The notes beneath the pieces were generated by a model. The model ran no database searches. It saw nothing but the letters and a program-made list of their open reading frames with translations, and was not told the origin of the DNA. 64,000 bases of DNA from an endosymbiont of Escarpia spicata (GTDB lineage: Bacteria > Pseudomonadota > Gammaproteobacteria > Chromatiales > Chromatiaceae). Position 1 is the stretch's first letter; each line of letters starts with the position of its first letter. Shown here piece after piece: positions 28,517 to 41,200 of this stretch. The translations under genes were made by a program, and so were the position numbers. The stretch is from positions 124,001 to 188,000 of the forward strand of contig QFXE01000008.1 of the NCBI GenBank assembly GCA_003349915.1, written 5' to 3'.

Positions 28517-29403
28517 TGCCTCACCTCATCAGTTTCAGCAGTGGATTCGGGACTCGCTACGGCTTCCTGCAACAGGTCATCGGGATTAAGTGTCCAGACC
28601 AGCAGCACCTCCCGGATACGATCCAGATGGGCGGTTGGGCGGGCGGATACCGTGGCGAAGTGCTGTCCCGGTTCGTGACGGACATCGGTGACTTCAGCGA
28701 CCGGGTAACCCGGCGGAAAGCGTCCGCCCAATCCGGAGGTGACCAGCAGGTCTCCCGGCCGGATATCGGCATTGTTCGGCAGATGGGGCAGTTCGAGTTC
28801 GTTGATCAGTCCGGTACCCAGAGCGATGGTGCGCAAGCCGTTGCGATTGACCTGTACCGGCAGGGCGTGCCGGGCATCGGTGATCAGCAGCACGGTGGAG
28901 GTGATGGGATCGGTATGGATGACCTGACCAACCACAGCATGGGCGTCCACCACCGGCTGGCCGCTGAAGGTGCCGGAGGCATCGCCTTTGTCGATGATCA
29001 CCTGCTGGCTGAATGGGTTCTGCTCCACCGCAATCAGTTCAGCAATCAATACCCTCTCGCCAATCTTGAAGGTGGAGTCGAGCAGTCCGCGCAGGCGCAT
29101 GTTTTCCGCCTCCAGGGCCTCGAATTTCAGCAGTCTGCCGCGCAGCTCCAGATTTTCCCTGGAGAGGCGCTCCCGATCCGTCTGGATCTGCCCCCGGGTT
29201 GAGAAGGCATCACCCATCTCTTCCACCAGGGAGGCTGGAAGAGTGGCGAGATACTGTATCGGATAGAGGGCGACCGCGAGCGCCGAGCGCAGGGTCTCCA
29301 AATGGTTCTGTCGATGGTCCAGTACCATCAGGACAATGGAGAGGATCGCCGCGCCGAGCAGGCGAGAGGTGATCGATGGTCCCTGTGTGAAGATCGGTTT
29401 GAT
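28513..29403 (-). CDS. mreC: Rod shape-determining protein MreC (apparent non-canonical start)
   Basis: The conserved MreC N-terminus (IKPIFTQGPSITSR then a hydrophobic anchor, LLGAAILSIVLMVLDHRQNH) is encoded from 29403 back to 29328. No ATG, GTG or TTG exists in that part, and a stop codon lies just upstream (29416-29418). The first family codon is ATC at 29401-29403, preceded by GGAATAGGG. Starting at the ATG at 29328 would lose the membrane anchor. The rest is normal: coiled coil near 70-105, then the two beta-domains (VIIDKGDASGTFSGQPV, LLVTSGLGGRFPPGYPV). It scaffolds the elongasome in the periplasm. Confidence 0.88.
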   Translation of the reverse strand: MKPIFTQGPSITSRLLGAAILSIVLMVLDHRQNHLETLRSALAVALYPIQYLATLPASLVEEMGDAFSTRGQIQTDRERLSRENLELRGRLLKFEALEAENMRLRGLLDSTFKIGERVLIAELIAVEQNPFSQQVIIDKGDASGTFSGQPVVDAHAVVGQVIHTDPITSTVLLITDARHALPVQVNRNGLRTIALGTGLINELELPHLPNNADIRPGDLLVTSGLGGRFPPGYPVAEVTDVRHEPGQHFATVSARPTAHLDRIREVLLVWTLNPDDLLQEAVASPESTAETDEVRQ

Positions 29404-29450
29404 TGCCGGTAAACCCTATTCCAGATTAGCATCAATAATTCAGTCAGCGC

Positions 29451-29509
29451 GCAGGAGCGGGGCCTCGACGCTATCATGCCGAGGATTTCGGGTGGGGCGC
29501 CGCTCCTGC
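29451..29509. repeat. REP-like inverted repeat between mreC and mreB
   Basis: GCAGGAGCGG at 29451-29460 is the exact reverse complement of CCGCTCCTGC at 29500-29509, with an inner pair CCTCG / CGAGG. A related GTAGGAGC...GCTCCTAC element is at 60783. It lies between the mreB stop and the mreC start. Confidence 0.6.
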
Positions 29510-29530
29510 GGATGAAAGAGACTGACTGGC

Positions 29531-29550
29531 TTCCCGCCGGGCGGCGGGAA
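29531..29550 (-). terminator. Strong hairpin directly after mreB
   Basis: TTCCCGCC and GGCGGGAA flank a GGGC loop with eight perfect pairs, ending five bases after the mreB stop. With the REP-like repeat it could stabilise the mreB transcript end or weaken transcription into mreC. No U tract is present on the minus strand. Confidence 0.5.
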
Positions 29551-29555
29551 ACGGT

Positions 29556-30614
<1,059 letters not shown>

Positions 30615-30783
30615 TCAGTATGGCAGTGGGTTATGAGAAATCGGGCTATCGGAGGCGACAGGGTGGCAGGATGCCTGACCCTGATCCGAATGACCAGAAG
30701 AAACCGTAAAAACGGGTAATCTATCAATGGTACGGGTATTGAGCAAGAAAACCGGGTCGCAAAATTCACTTGGGATACAAAAG

Positions 30784-30810
30784 TTGCAGTTGCTGGAAAC
30801 AGTCTATACT
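30784..30810 (+). promoter_or_regulatory. Candidate sigma-70 promoter
   Basis: TTGCAG at 30784-30789 and TATACT at 30805-30810 resemble -35 and -10 boxes, but the 15-base spacer is short. They lie about 70 bases before the small gene at 30883. Confidence 0.35.
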
Positions 30811-30882
30811 TACCATAAATCCCAAGTAAAAAGCTGGGGTATTGGCTGAGTTTATGCCGAAAAACATTTGCCGGAGGTTGTT

Positions 30883-31056
30883 ATGACAATGCCGAAACCA
30901 ACTGAGGTCGAGAAACTGAGTCAGGATGTCTGCATGCGGGAGATCCCCCTTTCGGAGATGGGAGTGCCGGAAGCAGACGATTATATCCTGAACTATTGTG
31001 GTACAGAGTTTTATGCAAAACAGGCTGAAAATGAGGCGAAAAAGCAGAAAAAGTAG
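30883..31056 (+). CDS. Small hypothetical protein
   Basis: 57 residues from the ATG at 30883, chosen for GGAGG at 30873-30877 with five bases to the start. The protein is acidic with a lysine tail and two cysteines (DVCMRE and NYCGTE); no signal peptide, membrane segment or known family is evident. The good ribosome binding site, a candidate promoter and a following hairpin with T-tract support a real gene. Function unknown. Confidence 0.6.
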   Translation: MTMPKPTEVEKLSQDVCMREIPLSEMGVPEADDYILNYCGTEFYAKQAENEAKKQKK

Positions 31057-31065
31057 TGATTTGAG

Positions 31066-31095
31066 CAGATAAGGCGTTTATCTGTCCGCTTTTTG
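31066..31095 (+). terminator. Intrinsic terminator after the small gene
   Basis: CAGATAA (31066-31072) and TTATCTG (31078-31084) form a stem followed by TCCGCTTTTTG. It starts ten bases after the stop of the gene at 30883. Confidence 0.6.
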
Positions 31096-31691
31096 CTGTG
31101 GAGTGCCTTCTGCCAGGCGGGGTTTTCTACCCGGCTATGTTTGCGCTTGGCTTGCAGGCTTTTACATCAGTTCCAGTCAGGTTTTCTTCTCCCAACGATT
31201 TGCCCGTCCAAAATGGCATATATCGAGTAAAGCTCCATCGTCCTGGATGGTCTCCCCTTTTTTCAAGGTAATGGGTACCTCAAGTTTCGGAGTTTAAGCC
31301 ATCCTGAAAAGATGAAGGGTGACGTTGAATCCATCTGGCAGGGTGCACCTGCGCACCATGACTGCTTTGGCCACAACGTCCGCTGTGGCCAAGCGCTGAA
31401 TACCCTGTGGCATTAAAGTTCCACGAACCAATGCCGATACCCAGTCCATGTATCTCCACTTTATCAGCCTGTTATCGCACCAATTTCGCAGCAGATCACG
31501 GGTTCTTGCTGGCAGACAATGCCGCACCCTCACATGCTACGAGGATGAATAGAGGTGATCTGTAAGCAGGATATTCAGACCGAATTTTTTTCCTCACTAC
31601 CGAGGCAGTGCATATCAACACGGACATTAATAATGGGTACCCACGGCGTATTTGATAACCCATAGCAGGCACCCGTGCGCAAAGGAACAAG
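31096..31691. other. 596-bp intergenic stretch
   Basis: It contains repeat copy 5 at 31279 and a 9-bp inverted repeat, TTGGCCACA (31367-31375) and TGTGGCCAA (31384-31392). Short frames on either strand (for example 31294-31533, minus) show no family resemblance or ribosome binding site and are not called. AAGGAAC near 31681 is the ribosome binding site of the next gene. Confidence 0.5.
31279..31365 (+). repeat. Dispersed intergenic repeat, copy 5 (truncated)
   Basis: CTCAAGTTTCGGAGTTTAAG, then CCATCCTGAAAAGATGAAGG and ATCCATCTGGCAGGGTGCA, with one hairpin arm ending in GCGCACCATGACTGC. The second arm is missing, replaced by the short unrelated inverted repeat at 31367. Confidence 0.7.
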
Positions 31692-34600
31692 ATGCAGTTG
31701 CCCGAAAAACCCCCATCCACTCCACCCATAGACCCGCTGCTGGCCGGCAAGCGGCTCAAGCAGTTGCGGCTGCGCGTGGTGCTGGGCATGCTGATCACCA
31801 GCATCCTGATTGGTACGGTTGCCACACTGCTGCTCTATCGGTCTCAGGCGGAACAGCTGGAAACAGCGATACTGTTCGAAGTGGCTTTACAGAAGACCGC
31901 TATCAAATCGGAGATCTCCCGGCTCAAAAATCTTGCCGCACAGATCACCAGCCGCAGCCGCATCCGTCAGGAGTTGGAAAAATATCAAAATGGTCTGATC
32001 GGACTGGATGCACTGAATGCCTTTTCCCGTCCCAAGCTTACGGATGCACTGCGTCTGGCGCCGGATATGGTCGGCATCAGTCGTCTGGGTAACGATGGCA
32101 GCTTGCTGATAGAGGTTGGAGAAGCCATCCCGAAATCACTCAGGCCTGTGGGTTTTCGAGCTGATGCTATCCATCTCGGAATGCCTGGGTTAGTCGACGG
32201 CCACCATCGGCTGGTTGTCAGCGCCGCCCATCATCAACCCAAAAGGTGACAAAGTCGGGATCGATCTGGTGGCATTCGATACAAATCGTATCAGCGATAC
32301 CATCCAGGACTTTACCCGGCGCCAGCAAAGTCGTGGCAGTGTGCAAATTGGTACCCTTGGCCCTGCGGGCGTGGAATATTATTTTGCCTCCGGCGAGGCT
32401 GAAAAATCAGATATCAGAGGCTTTCTTGACAGTGAAGTACATGAAACCCAGGCCGGAACCATAGAAGGCTTGCATATCGTTGAGACTGTCCAGGGGGACA
32501 GCATCATTGTTCACCAGAAAATCGACGATTCTGCCTGGGTCTTGCTGTTTTTTGATCAGGCGAATGATTTTTATGCGCCAGCGCGAACACATGCTGCCTA
32601 TGTCGGCTTCGCCGTATCAATTCTGGTGTTGATCGGTATCTTCCTGACTCTGCGCCTGGTACGCCCTCTGGTGGACCACATCTCGCTTGAAAACGATCGA
32701 AACAGAAAGCTGTTGGACAAGGTGCAAGTCAGCGAAGAGCGCCTTCAATCAATTCTGGATAACACCTCTTCAGTTATCTATCTGAAAGATTGCGATGGCA
32801 AATACCTGCTGATCAACAGACGCTTTGAAGAGCTGTTCCACTTATCCCGCGAGGAAATCTTCGGCAAGACCGATTTTGAAGTCTTCCCCCAAGAAACTGC
32901 TGATGCCTTCAGGGCCGTTGATAATAAGGTACTTGAGACAGAGGAGCTTCTGGAACTTGATGAACAGGCGCCGCACGATGATGGTAATCATGATTATCTC
33001 TCGATCAAGTTTCCCCTGCATGACGTAACAGGCAAAATCTACGGCCTATGTGGAATCTCCACAGACATTACAGCGCGTAAACGACTGGAGCAGCGTGAAC
33101 AACTTCGCCTGAAGATACTGGAAAAGATGGCGCAGGACGAGCCACTGAAACAGGTGCTGGAAACGCTGGTACAACTGGTTGAGTCAGAAATGCCGGGTGC
33201 ACTCTGCTCCGTCCTTCTGTTGGACGAATCAGGACAGCACCTGCTCAATGGCGCCGCCCCCAGTCTGCCGGATTTCTACAATGAGGCAATTCACGGCACC
33301 GAGATCGGTAGTGGTGTTGGCTCCTGCGGGACTGCCGCTTACGAAAACCGCCAGGTGATTGTTGATGATATCCAGCAGCATCCCTATTGGCAGCCCTATG
33401 CCAAACTGGCAGCACGCGCCGACTTGGCGGCCTGTTGGTCAGAGCCCATTCGTGATCGCCAAGGCAAAATATTGGGCACCTTTGCCATGTACTACCATGA
33501 GCCGAGGGCGCCACAAGTCTCTGAGATCGAACTCATCACCCAGCTCGCACACTTGGCGGGTATCTCAATCGAACACCATGCCAACGAGAAGGCGCTACAT
33601 GCCAGTGAAGAAGGCCTGCGTGCCGAAAGAGATTTTGTCGATGCGGTGGTGGAAGCGGCCGGCTCGATAATCGTCGTAATGGACAGGGATGGAAAAATCG
33701 TTCGTTTCAATCATGCTGCAGAGGAGATAACGGGTTACTCCTTTGAGGAGATACAGGGCCGGCCTATTTGGGAATGCCTGATTCCCGAAGAGATCCGTGA
33801 GGACGTTGAAGGTGTCTTCAATAATCTTACCGCCGGTAATATCGTCGGCAACTATGAAAATGAATGGCTGATGAAAGATGGTTCGCGCCGCCTGTTTCAT
33901 TGGCGCAATACCGTACTGCAAGATGCCGGTGGCAAGGTCACTTATGTGGTCTCACAGGGCTACGACATTACCGATATACGAAAAACCCAGCGGGCACTTG
34001 CCCAGCATAAGGACAAACTTGAGCAGCTGGTGAAAGAGCGTACCGCCGAACTGGAAGAGATTACCGCCTATAATCGAACGCTATTTGAAACCTCGCCCAT
34101 TGGTCTGGTCCTGTGCGACATGGAGGGCAGACTGGTGGATGTCAACCCGGCCTATCTGAGAATCATCGGCTATGACGAAAATGAGGCCAAAACGATTTCT
34201 TATTAGGATATCACCCCGCATGATTTTGAGCAAGAGGAAGCCCTGCAACTTCAGACATTACAGGAGAGCGGACGTTACGGTCCCTATGAAAAGGAGTACC
34301 TGCACAAGAGTGGAAAACGCGTTCCGGTACGCCTCAATGGTCAACTGATCGAGCAACATGGCAGGCAATACATCTGGTCTTCAGTGGAAGATATTTCACA
34401 ACGCAAGCGAATGGAAAATGACCTGCGCGAGAGTGAGGCAAACCTTGCACAGGCGCAGACCATAGCGCATCTGGGCAGCTGGCATCTGGATATCATTAAC
34501 GACCAGCTGAACTGGTCAAAGGAAACCTACCAGATCTTTGGCATGGAAGTGGATTCTCCGGTCAGTCTGGGAAATTTTGTCGCGGCCCTTCATCTTGAGG

Positions 34601-36366
34601 ATACCGACCGGGTACTGGACGCATGGGACGCCGCACAGCTGGGTGCACCCTACGATATCGAACACCGTATAATTGCGGACGGCAAAGAAAAGTGGGTGCG
34701 GGAGCGGGCAGAGATCCACTTTAATGACCAGGGACAGCCAATCTCCGCGCTAGGCACAGTGCAGGACATTAGCAGTCTCAAACTGGCGGAGCACGCCACA
34801 CAGACGGCGCTGGCCGAGGCCCAACGCCTGGCAAAGGTTCGCAGTGATTTCGTGGCAAACATGAGCCACGAGATTCGCACCCCACTGAATGGGGTGCTGG
34901 GTCTGGCGAAGATGGGTGAGCGGGGAGTTACCACTGAGAAAGCAGAGGAGATATTTGCACGGATCACTGTCTCTGGCCGGCACCTTTTGCAGGTGGTCAA
35001 CGATATCCTCGATTTCTCCAAGATAGAGGCCGGCAAGCTGGTGATTGAAAAACGCCCAGTCGACTTGATTGCCTCAGTGGATAGAGCGGCCAGTCTGGTA
35101 AAGAGCCAGGTGCAGGAGAAGGGGTTGTCGTTTCATCTCGATCTTGCCGATGGATTACCATCCTGGGTGGAAAGTGATGCGCTGCGACTGGAGCAGATCC
35201 TGCTCAATCTGTTGTCCAATGCCGTCAAGTTTACGCAGCAGGGTGAGATCAGGCTTACTGTCGAGGCACAGAACCAAACCCTGTTGTTTCGGGTAAGCGA
35301 CACCGGAGCCGGGATGGCGGAGAATCAACTGGCCCAGCTGTTCCAGCCTTTTGAGCAGGCAGACAGTTCCACTACACGCCGTTTTGGCGGAACCGGTCTG
35401 GGCCTGTCGATCAGTATCAACCTGGCCAGGATGATGGGGGGCGATATCCGGGTAAAAAGCCGTTTGGACGAAGGTAGCGAATTTATTCTGCATCTGCCTC
35501 TGGAACTTGCCACAGCTGTGCCCGATGCTGCAGCGCAGGCAGTTCCAGCAAGTGGACAACGTCTGAAGGGGGTGCGCCTGCTGGCCGCAGAGGACATCGA
35601 GGTCAACCGGCTGATACTGGCCGACCTGTTCGATCAGGAAGGTGCCCAGGTCGTATTTGCAGAACACGGACAGCAGGCGCTGGACCTCCTACAGGAACAG
35701 GGAGAAAATGCCTTTGATGCCGTGCTGATGGATATTCAGATGCCGGTCATGGGTGGCTATGAGGCAACACAGCGGATACACGAACTGTCAGCGAAATTAC
35801 CCGTAATTGGACTGACCGCGCATGCGCTGGCTGAAGAAAAGGCCCGCTGCCTGGCATGCGGGATGGTCGATCATGTGGCGAAACCCATAGATGCAGATGA
35901 ATTGGTCAATGCCATCCAACAGCATGTTTCGAGCAGTGTTTCAGCTTTGCTTTCTCATACAACGCCGGAGTCTCCGTTATTGAATGACCAGCATACTCAC
36001 CCACCTATGGGGCAAGATGGGGATCCCCCGGTCGATTGGGAGGCGCTGCGCAAACGCTATCGCGGGCGTGAAGGCTTTATTACGAAACTGGCGCAATCCG
36101 CGCTCAACAGTTGTAGGGAGACGCCGGATAAACTGCGCCAGGCGATGCATGCTCACGACAGTGCACAATTGAGTTTTCTCGCCCATGGCCTGAAAGGTAT
36201 TGCAGGCAACCTGGAAGCAGGCAGATTGTATCAACTGGCTGCTCAGGTCGAGACCAATGCGAAACAGGGCGATGCTGCAACAGATCCCGTTGCCAATGAG
36301 CTGGCAGCGGCCCTGGAAAAGGTGCTGGCTGCACTTGTTGGGCAAGTGGAGGTGACTGCTGAATAA
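31692..36366 (+). pseudogene. Hybrid histidine kinase broken by frameshift and amber codon
   Basis: Three frames join into one kinase of about 1,558 residues. The N-terminal piece (31692-32249) has a membrane segment and half of a periplasmic sensor. A single extra base around 32221-32229 (GCGCCGCCC where GCGCGCCC would restore SAPIINPKG) moves the frame to 32215-34206. A TAG at 34204-34206 then interrupts a PAS domain at SY-stop-DITP, where W is usual. The frame resumes to 36366. Domains in order: membrane sensor, PAS, GAF, PAS, PAS (broken), PAS, HisKA (NMSHEIRTPLN), HATPase, receiver (LMDIQMP) and Hpt (AHGLKG). All catalytic motifs remain, so decay looks recent. Tandem paralogue of the kinase at 38281. 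Confidence 0.85.
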
Positions 36367-36536
36367 GTCCTCGCATCACAATGGCAGTCTTTAATAAGCA
36401 CTGTGACGCACAGGTTGGAATTTGGTTGGAATTCTGTCGGAAAAAAACCGCAAAAAATGAAAATAAACTATCAGTTCAAGAAGGGAAAGCTAGCCATGCA
36501 AAGTCATGACTGTGCATCAATAGTTAGAAATATAAA

Positions 36537-37001
36537 ATGAGCAGAATCCACCTGCCATTTGCCCTATGCGCACGACTTTTTTGGACAGCCGTATCCAGTA
36601 CGCTGGCGCTTTCCCTATTTGTCTCCGTTGCCGCCGCAGAAGAGGTTCTGATTGTGGTGCAGCAGGATACGGAAGTAACCACCTTGACCCGGGAGGAGGC
36701 GTCCAACCTCTTTTTGGGCCTGGGATCCACCAACTCCCGGCTGATCCCCTTTGATCGGAGTGAACAGCCGCTGCGTGAGCGCTTTTATCGTGAAGTCATC
36801 GGCCTGTCGGCTGCCAGTGTCCGTGCTCACTGGGCCAAGCAGGTATTCACCGGTCGTGGCCGCCCTCCCGCTCGTGTCTCGAAAACGGACGTAACACAGG
36901 TGCTCAAAGATAAACCGGGCGCTGTTACCTATGTTGCAATCGACCAGCTGCCTGCTCACAGTAGGGTATTGCTGTCCACGGAACAGGGAGAGCAGGAATG
37001 A
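36537..37001 (+). CDS. PstS-like periplasmic substrate-binding protein (small)
   Basis: 154 residues. A signal peptide ends near SVAAAEE. The mature part (LTREEASNLFLGLGSTNSRLIPFDRSEQPLRERFYREVIG) matches the half-length phosphate-binding-like proteins related to PstS, and GAVTYVAIDQLP is the usual closing segment. No permease or ATPase is nearby. Its stop overlaps the next start (ATGA), so it is translationally coupled to the beta-barrel gene and probably acts in sensing with the kinase downstream. No clear ribosome binding site precedes the ATG. Confidence 0.72.
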   Translation: MSRIHLPFALCARLFWTAVSSTLALSLFVSVAAAEEVLIVVQQDTEVTTLTREEASNLFLGLGSTNSRLIPFDRSEQPLRERFYREVIGLSAASVRAHWAKQVFTGRGRPPARVSKTDVTQVLKDKPGAVTYVAIDQLPAHSRVLLSTEQGEQE

Positions 37002-38269
37002 ACAGACGATTTGCACCCGCTGGGCATAAATTTCGTTTAAGCAGGCAAGCTGCTCAACTCAGCTTTACATGGATCAGGTTATCACTCGTTGCAATCCTGC
37101 TGACTTTTAGTCGTTCCGGTATTGCGATTGAAACCTATTTAGGCGGTTTCGGTACGGCAAGCCTCTCCTGCTTCAGCAGCGATACGGCCGACTATGTAAT
37201 CAATGATCAGCCTGAGGGACCAGGCCGAACCAGACATTGTGATGCCGGACTCGACTCCACGTTGGGCGTGCAACTTGATCTGGGTTTGAGCGACTCGGTC
37301 GATTTCGGTCTGCAAATCGTTGCCGACCGCAACGTAGAGCGCAACTTCAAACCAGATGTAACGTTGGCCCAGCTGCGATGGCGACCCACAGATGCTTTGA
37401 CTCTTCGACTCGGACGCATGCCCTCCAGTGCCTTTCTGCATGCCGAAAACCGCCAGGTGCGCTACGCAATGCCTTGGGTGCGACCGCCGCTGGAAGTCTA
37501 TGGTCTGGTGCCGGCGTTTTCCCAGGATGGATTGGAGATCATAAACGAGGGCAGTTTCGGCCGCTGGCAGACAGAGTGGCACGGGGGTATCACCCGCATC
37601 GCCTTTGATGTGGCGGCATCCAACAGCAGGGAAACTTTTCCCATCGAGGCGGATGGCGCTTTCCTGAACTTGACGCTGCAGGATCGCAATACGCAGATCA
37701 AACTCGGCTATGGCTATAGTAATACAAGCTTTGCAAGCGCTGATGTTGAGGCGCTTTTCGGTGCGCTGAGTGCTCTGGTGATTCCGGACGGCGCGCAATT
37801 GGCCGATGATCTGGCTATCGACCAGGCCGCAACACATATGTTTGGTCTTGGTATGAGCCATGAGCGGAACGACTGGCTGGCCATGGCTGAATTCGGTTAC
37901 CGCTCTATCGAAGGTTTCTTCCGCGATCAGTATGGAGCTTACGTCACCCTGGGCAGACGGTTCGGCCCCTGGATGCCCTATTCAACCCTCGCCCGGCGCT
38001 GGACCCGCGGCCCGGACAGTGACAGTCGCGCAGGATTCCTGCAGCCGCAGGTAGACGCGCTATTGGCCTCCAGCCGCCATGATACAAGCAGCCTGGCGCT
38101 GGGTCTGTCACGGGAAATCACCGAACAGGCCACACTCAAGTTCCAGGCCGACTGGGTCCAGCCGGATAAAAACAGCTGGGGCCTCTATTACAACCACGCA
38201 CCAGACTACGATTTTGCCAATCCGGATAGCGACTGGCTGTTCACCCTGAGTCTGGATTTCATCTTCTGA
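36998..38269 (+). CDS. Outer-membrane beta-barrel (porin-like) protein
   Basis: 423 residues. An N-terminal hydrophobic signal (LSLVAILLTFSRSGIA) leads a mature part of short alternating strands with aromatic ends, and the last residues (DSDWLFTLSLDFIF) end in phenylalanine, the outer-membrane barrel insertion signal. Two cysteines near the mature start (LSCFSSD, RHCDAG) may form a disulfide. It is co-translated with the PstS-like gene and is followed after 11 bases by a kinase. The ligand is unknown. Confidence 0.7.
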   Translation: MNRRFAPAGHKFRLSRQAAQLSFTWIRLSLVAILLTFSRSGIAIETYLGGFGTASLSCFSSDTADYVINDQPEGPGRTRHCDAGLDSTLGVQLDLGLSDSVDFGLQIVADRNVERNFKPDVTLAQLRWRPTDALTLRLGRMPSSAFLHAENRQVRYAMPWVRPPLEVYGLVPAFSQDGLEIINEGSFGRWQTEWHGGITRIAFDVAASNSRETFPIEADGAFLNLTLQDRNTQIKLGYGYSNTSFASADVEALFGALSALVIPDGAQLADDLAIDQAATHMFGLGMSHERNDWLAMAEFGYRSIEGFFRDQYGAYVTLGRRFGPWMPYSTLARRWTRGPDSDSRAGFLQPQVDALLASSRHDTSSLALGLSREITEQATLKFQADWVQPDKNSWGLYYNHAPDYDFANPDSDWLFTLSLDFIF

Positions 38270-38280
38270 GGTAATCAACT

Positions 38281-41200
38281 TTGTCTCTTTTCCGTTCCTC
38301 TTCCCTGCGTTTCCAGATGATTGCTGGCATCGCCCTGGTGCTGTTGGCCCTGGTCGCGGTGGAGACTGTCAGTATTCAGCGCGCAATGGAGTCGGAGGCC
38401 GTGGAGCATCTGCGTGATGAGCTGTGGAAGACCTCTAAGTTACTGAACCTGGTCGTTGTTCCACATACCACGCCTGAGGGCATGGAGATCCTGCATGCTT
38501 ATCTGAAAGAACTGGTTGCGGGCGATGGAGAGGGAATCGTCTATCTTGCCCTGTTGGACGAGAATAATAGCATCCTGCTACAGACGCTTAGTACGCCTGA
38601 CCCCATGCCTCCCGTTTGGGACCAATCCGGGCCGCTGCCCGACGCGGATGTGGTGCATGCGGATCAGCCCATCCTGTTGGGCGGGAATAGGATCGGTGTA
38701 CTGCGTTTCGGTCTGGATATATCGTCAATCAGGGAGACGCATGCCAACATTCAGAGGGAACTGTTGCTGCTACAGGCGGGAGGGCTGGGGTTTGCCCTGA
38801 TCCTGCTGATTTTCTTCGTGAGGCGTATCAATACCCGGCTTAGGCGGCTGATGCTGGCCAGCCAGGCCCTTGCGGTAGGAAATTACTCGGAGAGGGCGCC
38901 CGAGTCCGGTCCGAAAGAGCTGGCCCAGCTCGCTTGCGATTTCAACAGCATGGCTGATGCCGTGGCCGAACGCACTGCGGCGTTACAGGATAGCGAGGCC
39001 AAGTTGAGCGCCATGCTCAATAATTCAGCCTTGCTTATTGGCCTGGTGGACAACCAGGGCACTGTGTTGATAGCCAACGATGTGGCCCTGGAGCTGAACA
39101 ATACACGCCCCGAAGAGATTCTGGGTCACCCCATGTGGGACGCCCCTGTATTTTCCCATGATGAAAAACTCCAAGAGAAGATGCGCGAGGCGGTACAACG
39201 TGCGGTGAAAGGAGAATTAATTCAATTTGAGACAACCTACAAAACACAATGGGGGATACGCATCGCCGAGTTCTCCTTACAACCTGTTACCGATTCACAG
39301 GGAAAGGTAGCCTGGCTGGTACCCTTGGGTATAGATATAACCGAGCGCAAACAGGCTGAAACGGATCTGTTGAAGAGTCAGGCGCGCTATCGTGAACTGA
39401 ACGAAGAGTTGACAAAAAATGAGAGAAAGTATCGTGCGATATTCACCGAATCTGTAACTGCAATATATGTTTTCGACAAGGACAAAAACTTTATCGACAC
39501 AAACGAGGCAGGCATTGAATTATTGGGGTACTCCAGAAACGAACTGCTTAACATGAGTATTCCAGAAGTTGATGCAGATCGTGGTGCTGTTCAACCCGCC
39601 CAGGAGCACCTCCTTGCCGGGGGAAGGATCGTCAATTTTGAGCACAGACTGATCCGTAAAGATGGGAGCATCATTACAGTACTAAACAACTCCAGGCCAG
39701 TGTTTGATGCAGATGGTGAGGTCACTGGCATGCAAAGCACGCTGATTGACGTTACCGAGCGCAATAAAATTGAGCACTCGCTTCAGGATCGCGAACGGGA
39801 ACTCGACACAATCATTGAAAACATTCCCAACATGCTTTTTGTCAAGGATGCGAAAGAGCTTCGGTTTGTCCGTTTCAACCAGGCAGGTGAAACACTGCTT
39901 GGGATGCCTCGCAAGGGTCTTATCGGCAAGAATGACTACGATTTTTTTCCGCAGGAACAAGCCGATTTTTTCACCGCAAAGGACAGGGAAGTGTTGGAAT
40001 CGGGAAAGCAGTTGGATATATCCGAAGAGCCCATTGAAACACCCCACGGGACACGGATTCTGCACACCCGCAAAACTGTTATTCGAGGTAAAAATGGCGA
40101 AGCAAAATTCTTACTCGGAATCTCGGAAGACATCACAGAGCGTAAGCGAGCGGAACAGGAGTTGGAGAACCACCATCTGCACCTGGAAAATCTGGTGGCC
40201 GAACGCTCAGCCAGTCTGATGCGCGCCGAGGCAATTGCCCATGTGGGTAGCTGGCATGTGGATATGGCCGACAGTCAGCTGACTTGGTCCAGCGAAACCT
40301 ATCACATCTTCGGGCTTCCCGTCGGCACACAGGTGAGCCTGACGGACTTTGTCGGTTTTGTACATCCGGATGATAGTGATCGCACTATGGCCGCGTGGCA
40401 AGATGCGATGAAAGGCGCCCCCTACGACATCGAGCATCGCATTCTCGTGGAAGGCAAAGTCAAGTGGGTGCGGGAACGTGCTGAAATGATCTTCGACGCG
40501 CAAGGTCAGGCCATAACCGCCCATGGCGCCGTGCAAGACATTACCGAGCACAAGGCTGCCGAACAGGCGCTGACTGATGCAAAAGAGAGGGCTGAAGCGG
40601 CCGCAGGGGCGAAATCGGAGTTTCTCGCCAACATGAGCCACGAGATCCGCACCCCACTGAACGCCGTACTGGGATTGGCCAGAATGGGGCAGCGTGACAG
40701 TAAGGAGTCAGAGAACTCGGAGAGATTTCATCATATCCTCAACTCTGGGCAGCACCTGCTTGGCATCCTCAACGACATCCTCGATCTCTCCAAGCTGGAG
40801 TCCGGCAAGGTCAACGTGGAGGTCCATCCCTTCCAGCTGATCGCTACCGTGGAGGATGCTGTCAGTCTGGTGGCGGATCAGGCCGGGGAAAAGGGTCTGA
40901 CCCTCTTTATCCATATTGATCCTGCTCTGCCAGTCTGGGTGGCGGGCGATTCATTGCGATTGCGCCAGGTACTGCTGAACCTATTGAGCAATGCGGTCAA
41001 ATTCACCGAGGAGGGCGAGGTGCAGTTGCAGATTGGCCGCCAGGGTGAGCAGACCTGTTTCAATGTAATTGACACAGGTATCGGCATGAACAGTGAACAG
41101 ATCTCGCGCCTGTTTACACCCTTCGACCAGGGTGACACATCCACCACGCGACGTTTTGGCGGCACTGGCCTTGGGCTTGCCATCAGCCATAATCTGGCTA

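Noticed and set aside
31294..31825. Antisense frames in the gap before the broken kinase as a transposase fragment
   Set aside because: No catalytic motif, ribosome binding site or family resemblance was seen; they cross a repeat copy and the kinase start.
34204..34206. TAG in the broken kinase as a recoded codon (pyrrolysine or read-through)
   Set aside because: TAG is a normal stop elsewhere in the window (for example the genes ending at 4642 and 8732), and a separate frameshift lies in the same gene, so decay explains it better.
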